Positions 10,560 to 20,499 of a DNA stretch of 64,000 nt are shown here, one piece after another. A program made the position numbers and the translations under genes. Under the pieces are notes generated by a model. The model had not been told where the DNA came from. It did no database searches and saw only the letters and a list, made by a program, of their open reading frames with translations. The stretch's first letter is position 1; each line of letters begins with the position of its first letter. This stretch comes from Aspidapion aeneum (lineage: Eukaryota > Arthropoda > Insecta > Coleoptera > Brentidae), in contig OY755047.1 of assembly GCA_963576565.1 (NCBI GenBank), positions 30,355,351-30,419,350 of the forward strand. Direction: 5' to 3'.

Positions 10560-11690
10560 TTGGATGTTGCCGGGCAAGTTTTTGGTCTAATTTTTTTTAT
10601 CCCCCCTCCTTATATAGCCGTGTTCGAATTTCTAAAAATGTAACTAAGTTTATGCCCTAAAGACAGAGTGACATAGAAATGGATGAAAAATGTGTAAAAT
10701 CTAATTTTAAAATAAAATTATATTAGTTTTTTAAATTTAAGCTACAAAATTCCCCAAGACCCCCCAGACTCCCTGAAATTTTTAGATTTTTTTAAAATTT
10801 TCTTAAACGTTAAGCTTAGGAAAAAATATGCACAAATTTTTATTGTAGACCATAAAATTTTCATTTCAACAATGTATAAGTCAGTTGGGTACGACTAATG
10901 ACAAACTATCCAGCGGCGTCCGTTTATTGAGGTAGTGTAAATAAATTTAAAATAGAAACATTTTTATTACAGGTTTTACCCGATTTTTTTAAAAACCGAG
11001 AGCTATATCAAAAAATATAATACATACTTTGTTATAGACAATAAAATTGCCTTTTAAATTATGTATAATATAAGGCAATGGTAGTTTTATCTATAACAAT
11101 TTAGGGGCGTCCGTAAATAAAATCAATTTTGAAAAATCACTAAATTTATCAATTTATATACAAGTTTTATCCAATTTTCTCAAAAATTAAGCTTTTTGGA
11201 AAAAAAAAATATTTCACCGTTTGTTGTAGAAAATAAAATTTCCTTTTTAACAATGCATTAGTCAGTGTGGTCAGGCTAATGACAATCTCTCCAGCGGCGT
11301 CCGTTTATTAAGAAAATATAAAAAAATTAAAGAAACCACATAGGTTTTACCCGATTATCTTAAAAACCAAGCTCTCTATCACAAATTGTGACCTATAGTC
11401 GATTGTAGACAATAAAATTTCCTTTTAAACGTGTCTAATAATGTAAGATTTATCTTCAGATCAAAACTTCACAGGCCTGTGCAACTTAAATCAATTTTTA
11501 CAAATCACCAAACAAATTAATACTGTTACAAGTTTTTTTCCGATTTTCTCAGAAACTAAGCTCAATTGACAAAAATGTGTTTTATACTTTATTGTAGGAA
11601 ATAAAATTTTCTTTTTAACAATGTGTAAGTTAGTGGGGTTTAATTAATGACAAACCCTTCAGCGACGTATATAGGGGATTAAAAAATAAA
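10560..11690. repeat. Degenerate tandem repeats inside the outer foldback
   Basis: The block with TAATGACAAACTATCCAGCG and GGCGTCCGTTTATT near 10900 recurs near 11280 and, more decayed, near 11650. It alternates with a related block (GGGGCGTCCGTAAATAAAATC) near 11110 and 11490. The full period is close to 370 bp, made of two half units. No coding signal. The rest of 10272-12190 is AT-rich filler. Confidence 0.65.
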
Positions 11691-12864
11691 ATAAATAAAA
11701 TCATTTTTGTCACTTGTTTCACCCGATTTTTTTTTTCGAATATTAAAAAAAACATTTTTTAAAAAGTATTTTTTAATACATTTTAAATCAAGTAATTTAA
11801 GCTTTGTTGTATTAAAATCGGATAAAAAATAAAAAAGATACAATTTGTTTTTAAATATGCTTTTCCGCCATATTGAATCCGCCATATTTAAAAAAAAGCG
11901 CGATTCACAATGACAATAAGTCAAAACCTGATCTGCTAGGTATGTTAAACAAATTTAAGTTACTTTCAAAAAGTTCTTTTGGTTTTCATTAAAAGCATAA
12001 TTTTTAACTATACCCCAAAGACCCCTATTTTTTCCAGTTATTTGGAAATAACTTAAAAACTAATTAACGCATTGAAACATTTGAACCGGATTTAAATGAA
12101 GAATCAAAATAGCTATCTTTTTTATATCAACTTTTTTTTCTAGCTCCAATAGTTTTATAAATAAAAAAAAAATTTACTTATTTTTTGATTTTTTTGACAA
12201 ATACAAAAAAATACATATTTTTTTGACCAATACATTTTTAAGCACATTACAAAGCAAGTATTTTAAACTTTGTTCCATGAAAATCGAATAAGAAATACAA
12301 AAGTTACAATTTTTTTAAAGATACGCCTTTCCGCCATTTTGAATTCGCCATATCTTTCAAAAAACGCATTTACCAGAATGACAACAAGTCAAAACCTGAT
12401 ATATGGGATGCCCTTAACAAAGCTAGCTTATCGGCAGAAAGTTGGCACGACTTGCACACGGAACTTGATTTGTCCATAGACTAAAAACAGTTGATCGTAT
12501 GAGAAAAATTCACATAACCAAACTTTTTGTTTTACATAACTTTTGATGACTTGACAAACCGGAGATTTTAGCAGACAACCAATTTTCATGACCTCACAGG
12601 TGAGCATATGTACTTCATTAGAACATCAAAATGAAGGTCTCTGCAAAAATTCAGCTTGTTACCTCAAAATCCGCAGATGGGCACTATTTTGAGCTAATTT
12701 CTCTAGGCTAATACAAATATTTGTTATTTTCCTTGAAAATTATAGAAAACTCACTGCAAAATCCGTTTTAATTTATAATGTTTCACGTCAATTCTTCCTA
12801 CGGTTTAATAGTTCAAAAGTTACAACTTAGTAAAGACCAAAAATGTATATTTACTCCCATGTAG

Positions 12865-12995
12865 TACCCTAAGAAGAGTGGTGATCGACAACCTGCAGCC
12901 AAAAACAATGTACCTGTTCCAAGTGAGAGCACACGACTTTGAAAACATCCCAGGACTGACGTCGGAGTCTATATTTATCGAAACGCCCCCTGCTG
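12865..12995 (+). CDS. FN3 receptor exon 6
   Basis: Acceptor CCCATGTAG, donor GTAAGA, one base in and phase 1 out. It completes the FN3 module begun at 6112: VIDNLQPKTMYLFQVRAHD is the textbook E-F strand (L-x-P-x-T-x-Y-x-F-x-V-R-A), followed by LTSESIFIETPPA and a junction glycine. Joined to exon 5 it gives a complete module of normal size. Confidence 0.9.
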
Positions 12996-13448
12996 GTAAG
13001 AATCTTCTATTTCTGTGATAAACTTACCTGTACACTTTTTTAAATTATCGTCCCTTGGATTAATTTACTAGTATTTTGGTTCTAATTCGGTATTTCACCG
13101 CTTTATTCAAACCTCGTGTATCTAAACAAATTCTAAATATTCCGTTACTTTTTTTTAGACTAAACTGCTTAAAAAAATTAAATTATTGTTTTTGGCTTTA
13201 ATTTAAGGGACCCTGGACTCTACAAAGGATTTCAGGCAAAATTAAATCCTCCATTAAGTAATTAAAATTTTTTTGCTTATCCAAATTCGCTGTATAAAAT
13301 ATAAATATATATATTTATAAAATATAACATACTTTTTTGAAGTGTAGTTGATAGGTGGAAGACCCCTCATATCTTAAAAACGGTTTGCTATGTCAAGATG
13401 CTCTTTTATATTTCCTCTACCCTGTCTGTACCTTTATTTCATTTTCAG
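12996..13448. other. Short intron, no feature seen
   Basis: AT-rich intron between receptor exons 6 and 7. It ends in TTCATTTTCAG. No repeat or other signal was recognised. Confidence 0.6.
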
Positions 13449-13664
13449 AACCCTCCAAAGTTCTCAACCTCCAGTACCAAATGCTAAACTCTTCGACTGC
13501 TTGCGTCGAATGGTTGCCTCCAAACGATTTCGACTACGATATCAAAAAATATGTTGTATCGTACACTCCCGACCTCTACCGACCTTTGGAGAAATGGATA
13601 AAGCTGAACGTATCCTTGGAGAATAATAGCTTGCATTGTCAACAGGAAAATTTGAAAAGCACAG
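13449..13664 (+). CDS. FN3 receptor exon 7
   Basis: Acceptor TTTTCAG, donor GTAAAT, phase 1 in and phase 1 out, 71 full codons. It begins the membrane-proximal FN3 module: EPSKVLNLQYQMLNSSTACV, then EWLPPNDFDYDIKKYVVSY with the B-strand Trp and C-strand Tyr, and ends in KWIKLNVSLENNSLHCQQEN. Sequons include NSS, NVS and NNS. The frame runs on past the donor, so the end is set by the splice consensus and the phase of exon 8. Confidence 0.85.
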
Positions 13665-13717
13665 GTAAATTAATTTTTCAAAGCAATCGTATGACCTACC
13701 AGTTGCGAAAAAGCTAT

Positions 13718-13997
13718 TAGGGACTTACTGCAATAGTGCCAGGCACTAATTGTGCCGGGCACTATATTGACAGTTTCGTATTATAAGAACAGCTGTCTTC
13801 TTTCAAAATTAGGCCTTTGTGTATTATAAGAGCCGGAGTTAATAGTGCCGCCCCTATTAGTGGAAAATAAACGACTGGATTAATAAATTGGAGTTTCGTA
13901 TGTCAATTTTGAAAGATCATCAATCAGTTTTTAATAGAAAATTGTCAGGATAGTGCCCGGCACTATTATTGCCTGGCCTTATTGCAATAAGTTCCTA
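13718..13997. mobile_element. MITE with GTGCCRGGCACTA inverted repeats
   Basis: The ends are inverted: GGGACTTACTGCAATAGTGC at the left matches AGGAACTTATTGCAATAAGG read from the right, each followed by AGTGCCGGGCACTAT, itself a short palindrome. It lies about 55 bases after the receptor exon 7 donor. Confidence 0.75.
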
Positions 13998-14080
13998 TTC
14001 TTTGGGATTCTATTAACAGAATAGAATAGAATTTATTAACATTTTAATATTTTACTTAATAATGTAATTTTACCATGTGT

Positions 14081-14340
14081 CTCAGATAAAAGTAACTACA
14101 TAACGCTTTATAGGCATTTCAGAAAGGCAAGACATAGAATTTTAGTTTAATGGAACAAAAATGGCGCCATTCCGAGCTCAATCAAATATTCTAAAGATAT
14201 CTACAAGGGCTTTTACAGTACCAAGCAAAAACTAAGTTGTAAACAAATTTAATAAAGTTCCCGAAATACCCATTTAGTTACTTGTATCTTGACACTTGGA
14301 ATAGCCCTATATTTTATTCGTAAATCTAGATTTGTTTTAA
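14081..14340. repeat. Relic related to the MITE at 28693-29201
   Basis: Shares the segments CAGATAAAAGTAACTACATA and TTTATAGGCATTTCAGAAA with the inverted ends of the element at 28693-29201, and TGGCGCCATTCCG with its interior. One end is missing, so this is a truncated copy. 14341-14987 shows nothing recognisable. Confidence 0.5.
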
Positions 14341-14987
14341 AACTTTACCTATTATTTAAAAAAAAACTTATTCGTTAAGTTTTTTTTACACACACAGTAC
14401 AATTCCGAACCATTATATCGGTTGAGAAAATAGTTTTATAGTCCTTTCTTTAAATAAAAAAAATGTGTGTGCTTAAGAACTTCAACAAGGCGAAATTAAT
14501 AATATACAAAGTAATAACATTTACATAATTATAATTGGGTATAAATTACTCTGGTAAATTTTGCTCTGAGTGGCCTTCATCTGCATCATCATATTGCTCT
14601 GCTGACTGTTCCTCTCACAGTTAGTTGACTCGAGCTGACTTCACCCGAATGAGCGTTACATAGCCAAACGCGCCTAAAGAAGTTTACACAAAAAAAAACA
14701 ATTTGTCTTTAATTTCAAAAAAATAAAACATTATAACCACTGACAATGTTAAAGACATACGGATGTTTTAACACATTTGTGATATGTATATCCAACAGCA
14801 TTGTTTTTCGCTAAGCCTCTCGCCAGAGGTGTGTGTTTAGTTATTTATAAATAATTTATATGGTTTTGTATGAGTACGTTATAAATTTTTACTAAGCTCA
14901 GTAATAGTTTGCAAAGATGTTTAATAATGACCCATTACTTATAGAGGTTTTATTAAGTTGCCAGTACAACTTCTTAAAACTATGTCA

Positions 14988-15555
14988 TCATTTTCTCATC
15001 AATTTAAAATTACCAAATTCTTTTTTTTTTTTTAAATCTAAGTTTAAAACTGTTATACTAGCTCCTGTATCTACATTCATTTGAGACATTTTCTCTTGAA
15101 TACATACTGGAAGTTTCAAATAATTTTCTTTTGTATCACCCCATAGTGAAAATATGTCATAAAAATTATTCATTTCTACATTAGAATTATTTGAGCTTAC
15201 AGTCTCTAAGGAGTGGTGACTTTTTAGCTCACTTTTTTGCTTGTTTTTGCACACTGATTCCAAGTGACCGGTGACATGACACCGGTTGCATTTTGAGTTT
15301 GCATAACGACATTTACCTCCATGTGTTTTTCCACTGCTCCGGCATTTTTCAGCATAGTGCTTTTTGTGTCCAGTGAATCACCCTGTTTTTTTCAAATTTT
15401 TGAGTCTTTTTGGGAAATTTTCCCATGTAGTTTACATCTTGCAATACATTATTCTTTTCTAGAGCGTATGCTTCTTTCTGCATGGCAATTTCTACACATT
15501 TAATTAGGGTTTGGTCATCAGCCTCTTCACATATCCCATCCTCGTCGCCATTTAA
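14988..15555 (-). pseudogene. LTR-retrotransposon gag/protease fragment
   Basis: On the minus strand from about 15555 a gag-like stretch (CVEIAMQKEAYALEKNN) is followed, after a one-base frame change near 15360, by a cysteine-rich segment with a CCHC zinc knuckle (CNRCHVTGHLESVC, spacing CX2CX4HX4C). An aspartic-protease start (MNVDTGASITVLN, active-site DTG) then runs into a poly-lysine slip at about 15025. Order and motifs fit a Ty3/gypsy-like Gag-Pol. Reverse transcriptase, integrase and LTRs are not present nearby, so this is a dead fragment in the receptor intron. Confidence 0.75.
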
Positions 15556-16215
15556 ATATTTACATTATTTAAGCCGCGTAATTATTTATGATGGCGCAAA
15601 TATTTATGGATGAAAACAGACTTACTATAAAATACGTGTAGACCTGAAAATGGGTCCGTAACGAGAGCCCGTCCCATGTGACGTCACTCCAATGCTGCAT
15701 TCTCATAGGTCAGCCGCGCGGCCATATTGCTCACGTCATTAGCACTTTGTCACGGCGCGGGAAATTTAAATTCGTGTTTGTCGTTTCACTAATATGCAAA
15801 CACCACAGTCAGCCCCTTACAACTGATGTGATTCTCATTTAACCGATAAAAAGTGCGTTTTTTAACCCTACAGATTGTCGCTCCTCTCATTCTAAAAACC
15901 ACTTTCCACTTGTATCATTGCATTAACGTTTAATATACTATTATTATTGTTTTGTGAAATATTTTTTACGGGATGTAAAGGATTGATCTAGCAACTTGAA
16001 ATTGAAGATTTTCTTTCGCTCTTTAAAATGTATCTACCTGGTTTAGTTGAGTTTGGCGAATTTCTTAATTTTTATTAGAAAGCTTTTCATTTCGGCCCAT
16101 TGTTACTAATGTTAAGGGCACAAAATTCGGTTCGGTTATTTCCCTTGCGATTTTTGCGTGTTTTGAATATTTTTTTTTTCAAACTCAAAAACGGTACAAT
16201 CTAGAATAGTCAAAA
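15556..16215. other. Intron stretch with a GC-richer island
   Basis: 15640-15790 is clearly richer in G+C and CpG (CGCGCGGCC, CACGGCGCGGG, GACGTCAC) than its surroundings. It could be the end of an unrecognised element or a regulatory sequence. No reading frame or inverted repeat was recognised. Confidence 0.4.
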
Positions 16216-16221
16216 TTTTTT

Positions 16222-16354
16222 AGCTCACACTACTACTATAAGTAGTGTGAGCTATGGTGATCGTAATTTTTTCGAGAAAAAAAAAGTTGCTCCGATTTCA
16301 AAAATTTTTATATATCTTTGCGTTTCAGATGATTTTGAAACTTTTTTGTTTTGC

Positions 16355-16393
<39 letters not shown>

Positions 16394-16975
16394 ATGTCTG
16401 TCTGTATGTCTGTCTGTAACGACCAACCCGCATAACTCAAAAACCGCTTGTCCGATTTTAATGAAATTTGGTATCTAAGTTGGGTCTTGGGCCGTGATGG
16501 TCCCATTTAAAAATGAACAAAATCCACCGAACGCAAGCCAAATAAAAGGGTGGGGGTAGATTCCAAAAATTAGAGTTTATGTGAAAATATGGCGTGTGTG
16601 ATATCAAACGAAAGGTAATTAAGTCTGGAGTTAAAAAAAATTAATTTTAGTTTATTTTTAAAAAAAGGGTGGGGGTAGATGTCAAAAATTAGAGTTTAAG
16701 TGAAAATATGGCGTGTGTGATATCAAATGAAAGGTAATTGAGTCTGGAGTTAAACAAAATACATTTTAGTTTTTTTTTAAAAGGGTGGGGGGTAGATTGA
16801 AAAAATTTGAGTTTAAGTCAAAACATGGCTTGTGTGGTATCAAACGAAAGGTAATTGAGTCTGGAGTTGAATAAAATATATTTCAGTTTTTGATTATATT
16901 AGCTCACACTATAACTATAGTACCTAGTGTGAGCTTAGGTGCCCATAGATTGGCAGAGTATTTTTCATGTTTTGG
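16222..16975. repeat. Repeat with palindromic ends, (CTGT)n and 117-bp tandem units
   Basis: Starts and ends with small palindromes (AGCTCACACT..AGTGTGAGCT at 16223-16256 and 16901-16936). After the left end comes a conserved stretch, a (CTGT)n microsatellite at about 16353-16418, the block CGACCAACCCGCATAACTC, and then three tandem units starting GGGTGGGGGTAGAT at about 16548, 16667 and 16783 (period about 117). A shortened copy without the microsatellite and tandem units lies at 34074-34400. No coding frame; superfamily not recognised. Confidence 0.75.
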
Positions 16976-17221
16976 TATTTTCTTAAAAGAATAGCAGTTC
17001 AAGAACTGTCAAAAAGTGTAGGTGCAAAAATCTTGTAAAGTTTTAATCATTTTTGGCCAAAACTTTTTTTTTGTTCCTGACTTTTAATTTTTTTTTTATT
17101 TATTGGGGAGAACGGGGGTAAATACGGGAAAGAATCGTCGTTAATTAATGGTATTTAGAAAAAAATTATCATAATAAAAAGTGCAAGTCTTGCAACCCCT
17201 GAATTCTTGTGGTTTTTGTAG

Positions 17222-17413
17222 ATTTTCTCTCAGTCGTCCTATCAAACCTAACATCTGGACAGGAATACGTAGTGGTAGTGGCAGGTGTCAACAAACACGG
17301 AACAGGCAACGGCGCCATGATGAACATCAGTCAGCACGCAAACACCGTTGCCAGAGAAAATAAAAGTGATATGAAAATAAATGGTGGGGGTGTGATTCAA
17401 AAATCAAAACTTG
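17222..17413 (+). CDS. FN3 receptor exon 8 (membrane-proximal FN3 end and stalk)
   Basis: Acceptor GTTTTTGTAG, donor GTTAGT, phase 1 in and phase 1 out. It finishes the last FN3 module: VVLSNLTSGQEYVVVVAGVN (L-x-x-G-x-x-Y-x-V-x-V-x-A), then KHGTGNGAMMNISQHANTVA, followed by a hydrophilic stalk with a GGG turn leading to the transmembrane exon. The stalk is rich in K, N and D, as expected for an extracellular juxtamembrane linker. Confidence 0.85.
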
Positions 17414-17521
17414 GTTAGTAGTTTATAAAAATACAAGGATCATAGATGAAAATATTTTTAAATACAAAAAAGCAAATCATCTTTTGACTGTGAAATGAAC
17501 TAAATTTGTTTTTTTTTTTAG

Positions 17522-17700
17522 GAGTTATCATAGGAATCCTCCTGGCTCTGATGCTTATAGCAGGTTGCATAACCTTTATCCTGGTTAAACGTCGCTGCTT
17601 GAAACGTCACGCTTTCGGTAGGCCGCGACTGGCGACATCTAGGGCGGATTATCAACACCAACCGGTCGCCCACTATACCACGCATTTGGGGGCTGTACAA
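17522..17700 (+). CDS. FN3 receptor exon 9 (transmembrane helix)
   Basis: Acceptor poly-T..TTAG, donor GTAAGT, phase 1 in and phase 0 out. It encodes VIIGILLALMLIAGCITFIL, a single transmembrane helix, followed by the stop-transfer VKRRCLKRH, so this is a type I membrane protein with its C-terminus in the cytoplasm. The cytoplasmic start contains DYQHQPV; YxxQ is the known docking motif for STAT-type SH2 domains in gp130-like receptors. There is no kinase or phosphatase domain anywhere downstream, which rules out receptor kinases and receptor phosphatases such as Sevenless, Lar or Ptp10D. Confidence 0.9.
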
Positions 17701-17813
17701 GTAAGTTTCTTTTTTATTTATATTAGAGAAAAAAGGTAGTAAGAAAAATCTCGAACATATAATAAACAAAACTATTAATTTATTGTCTTAAATTTAAGTT
17801 TTATTTGTTTCAG

Positions 17814-17909
17814 GTGAAACTAGATCAGCCTTGTATGACAGAAGCCCATGAAATAGAACATTTAGTACCAGATGAAGGGCATGGAGGTTCAGATCGTTCC
17901 GACACAGAG
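17814..17909 (+). CDS. FN3 receptor exon 10 (cytoplasmic tail)
   Basis: Acceptor GTTTCAG, donor GTAAAC, phase 0 on both sides, exactly 32 codons. Encodes an acidic, disordered-looking tail segment (EHLVPDEGHGGSDRSDTE). The size and phase equal those of exon 11 (also 32 codons, phase 0-0), so either could be skipped without changing the frame. Confidence 0.8.
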
Positions 17910-18199
17910 GTAAACGGCCATATTTTTAACTTTGTAGGGTAATAAAAGGCCAAACAATATTTATAAACACAGGTCTATGCAGTTTTCTTGGGCGTCACAG
18001 TCATTTTTACATTGACTATTAAGTGCCCTGATTAGCAAACAACTCGGAATTAAGATTTTGGAACATACCTAGAAATCACCATCACATGAACCCTTCCTCC
18101 CTACGGTAAAGTTAAGATTTCTTGGTCGTTCATTTTTACATTTAAAGAAGTCACTTCTCGTAGACAACAGTCCATTTATTTATAACTGAGAAATCACTG
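17910..18199. other. Intron start, no feature seen
   Basis: AT-rich intron sequence after receptor exon 10. Nothing recognisable before the LINE remnants. Confidence 0.5.
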
Positions 18200-18340
18200 A
18201 AATGTTCTTCTTGCCTCCTTGTAAGCTTCACATGATGAGAGGAAATGCGCCGAGGTCTCGTCCTCGACCCAACACCGCTCGCACGTCGCGTCCTTCACCA
18301 CCAAATGTCCTTGTAGGATGCAGTGTCTGGTTAGGACTCC
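18200..18340 (-). pseudogene. LINE ORF2 C-terminal zinc-motif remnant
   Basis: The minus strand reads VVKDATCERCWVEDETSAHF and LSSCEAYKE. The Cys-x2-Cys..His..Cys pattern is typical of the C-terminus of ORF2 of R1/I/Jockey-group LINEs. Local G+C is well above the intron average. Only this short tail is left. It is a different fragment from the neighbouring reverse transcriptase. Confidence 0.65.
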
Positions 18341-18554
18341 CACTATGGCTCCCACCTCTCTTCGTGTTCTACGGAGCAGCCAGTCCCTATAGAGTTAACA
18401 ACCCCTCCAAGTTTCATATATATTTATCGGTTTCACAACGTTCTACGTCTTCCGATACCCAATCTCCACTCGTTTCTGTTTGCCCATAATTCATCATCTA
18501 GGCCTCTTATTCTTATTTCACTGTCCATTCCTTCTCTCCAGCTTCTCCTCGGCC

Positions 18555-19888
18555 TTAATAATATAGTAATATTTGTTTAGGTAGTCTTCCATCATCCATT
18601 CTTTGTACATGTCCGTACCACACCAGTTGTTTTGTTCTTATATCATCCACTAAAGTACGTTCACCCACTGTCATAATTTCTCTTATTCTTTGATTTGTAA
18701 CTCTTTCTCTTTTTGATTTCCCTGCTGCTCTTCTCCAATAGTCCATCTCCGTAGCGGAAAGCATTTTTTCTGTTTTATCTTTGATTGGCCATACTTCTGA
18801 GCTGTATGTAATAATACTTTTTACAATGGTGTTATATATAAGCTTTTTGTTATGTTTTGATATACTTTGGTCCCAAATTATTCCATTTAATAAAGTTACT
18901 GCTTTTCTTCCTTGTACGTTTCTATCTTTTATAGCTTTGTCTAGTGTTCCGTCAGCTGTAATTTTTAGACCCAAGTATTTATACTCATCACAGGACTGAA
19001 TTCGCTGCCCAGTATTTAAGATTAGATCCTGTTTCGTTCCACCGATACACATATACTCTGTCTTATTGATATTAACCTCTAGTCCCCACTTATTGTACTC
19101 TTCTATTAGTTTTCGTGTCATATATTCGAGGTCGTCATAATCCTGAGCCACCACTATCTGATGATCGGCGAAACAAAGTATACAAGGTGGTTTCATCCAA
19201 CGGAATTCCCACTTTAAGGACTTGTTCTAAATATATCTTGAAGAGCGTAGGCGAGATACAGCAACCTTGTTTAAGACCTTTATTTACTTGAAAGCCTTTG
19301 GTTAGTTTTGCTTTTATTTTAACTTTTTTTGCCTTACTATTGCGGTATAACTCTTTGATGGCCTTAATTAGTTGTACGCTTATGTTTGTCTTTTCTAACG
19401 CTTTCCAAAGTAGATTTAGTGGTATACTATCATATGCCTTCTGCAAATCTACGTAAAGCAGATGCAACTCTTGTCCGTATGCCATTTTCTTTTCAATAAC
19501 TTGGGTTATACAAAAAAAAATGATCTGAAGTCGATCTACCCGCCCTGAAACCGGCTTGTTCTTCTGCCTCCATATCTTTATATTCGCTCTCCACTTTATT
19601 TCTTATTATTTTGCCATATATTCTGCTTAGAGTACTAGTTACAGATATACCTCTATAATTGTCACATATATCTTTCCTTCCTTTTTTGTGTATTGTGGAT
19701 ATATATGACGTTTTCCACTCAGTTGGTACTACAGCTTCATTTAAATATTTTTGGAAAAGATTCCGTAATCTCCAAAACAGTTCTTCAGTGCCATATTTAG
19801 TAAGTTCAGCTGGGGTATTTCCCAAAAGTTTCATGGACTTCCATAAAGTAGTAACGAAACTTAAAACAAAAAACGTCGAATTTGCCAC
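18555..19888 (-). pseudogene. LINE reverse-transcriptase pseudogene
   Basis: Three overlapping minus-strand frames make up a decayed reverse transcriptase. The first holds AVVPTEWKTSYISTIHKKG, NYRGISVTSTLSRIYGKII and QAGFRAGRSTSDH. The second holds the motif A block YVDLQKAYDSIPLNLLWKAL and the LKQGCCISPTLFKIYLEQVL block. The third holds the catalytic loop as CFADHQIVVAQD, where the expected second Asp of (F/Y)ADD is His, and ends in WYGHVQRMDDGRLPKQI. At least two frameshifts plus the FADH change make it inactive. The ending resembles insect RTE-like endonuclease-reverse transcriptases; clade uncertain. It lies antisense in the intron between exons 10 and 11. Confidence 0.85.
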
Positions 19889-19954
19889 TCACTCATGTAT
19901 AGATCATCAAAATTCCACTATACATGCTAAAAGCAGAAATTTGGCAGACTAATA

Positions 19955-20290
19955 GAAATTATGACCAAACCCTTGGAAAAAAATTAAAAAACCCCAAAAT
20001 TTTAATTAACTTGCCCCCCTATAAATGTAGTTATGTAAAAGTAACATTGCCCACTTCCAGAAACGTTAGAGAGCTGAGCTTTGGAAGTCTGATAGGATAT
20101 ATGATAACACTTTAGAAAAAAGTTTAAAACCACCAAAATTTTAATTTACTTTCTTCCCCTATAAATGTAAAGATGTGTAAAAGTAACATTGCCCACTTCT
20201 AGGAACGCTAGGGAGCTGAGCTTTAGAAGGCTGATAGGAACCATGATAAAACTATAGGAAAAAATTAAAATACCTCAAAATTTTTAAAAA
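19955..20290 (-). repeat. Inverted copy of the 1628-2100 tandem repeat
   Basis: Contains two or more units in reverse orientation: GCCCACTTCCAGAAACG, AGAGCTGAGCTTTGGAAG and CCCCTATAAATGTA, repeating with a spacing close to 142 bp. It sits in the same gene about 18 kb downstream of the forward array. Confidence 0.75.
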
Positions 20291-20403
20291 GGGATTACAA
20301 AAGTTTTGAACATATTTTACTGCTTCAAAACCTAAATATTATCCAAATCCTTTAAAAAACCTTTCGAACAACTATTATAAATGCAACTATTTTGTGTTGA
20401 CAG

Positions 20404-20499
20404 GTTAGAACAGACATGCCCAATGGCCAGATCAATGGTAGGGGTAGACCTAATGGACAACTGCCCAACGAATGCGTTAGAATCACAGAAAATCCCCAG
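20404..20499 (+). CDS. FN3 receptor exon 11 (cytoplasmic tail)
   Basis: Acceptor TTGACAG, donor GTAACA, phase 0-0, 32 codons. Encodes MPNGQINGRGRPNGQLPNEC and RITENPQ, low-complexity Gly/Asn/Pro sequence. The final NPQ abuts the tyrosine that opens the next exon, creating NPQYMAL, a potential phosphotyrosine docking site. The small, in-phase exon may be alternatively spliced (inference). Confidence 0.8.

Larger units (their letters stand above)
6703..12482. mobile_element. Old foldback element split by a Tigger-like insertion
   Basis: Sequence from about 6703 to 7000 is the inverted complement of about 12190-12482. The outer ends read TGTATGGACAAATC and GATTTGTCCATAGACTA. Inner blocks include GTGTGCAAGTCGTG paired with CACGACTTGCACAC, and ATCAGGTTTTGA paired with TCAAAACCTGAT. 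A second, more diverged inverted segment lies at about 11740-11945. Removing the 7170-10271 insertion leaves about 2.7 kb. No transposase frame belongs to this outer element, so it looks non-autonomous. Confidence 0.7.

Noticed and set aside
16247..16506. Frames with (CLSV)n or (QTD)n repeats
   Set aside because: Translation of the (CTGT)n microsatellite.
18202..18489. 95-codon plus-strand frame
   Set aside because: The opposite strand carries the LINE zinc-motif tail; this frame is its shadow.
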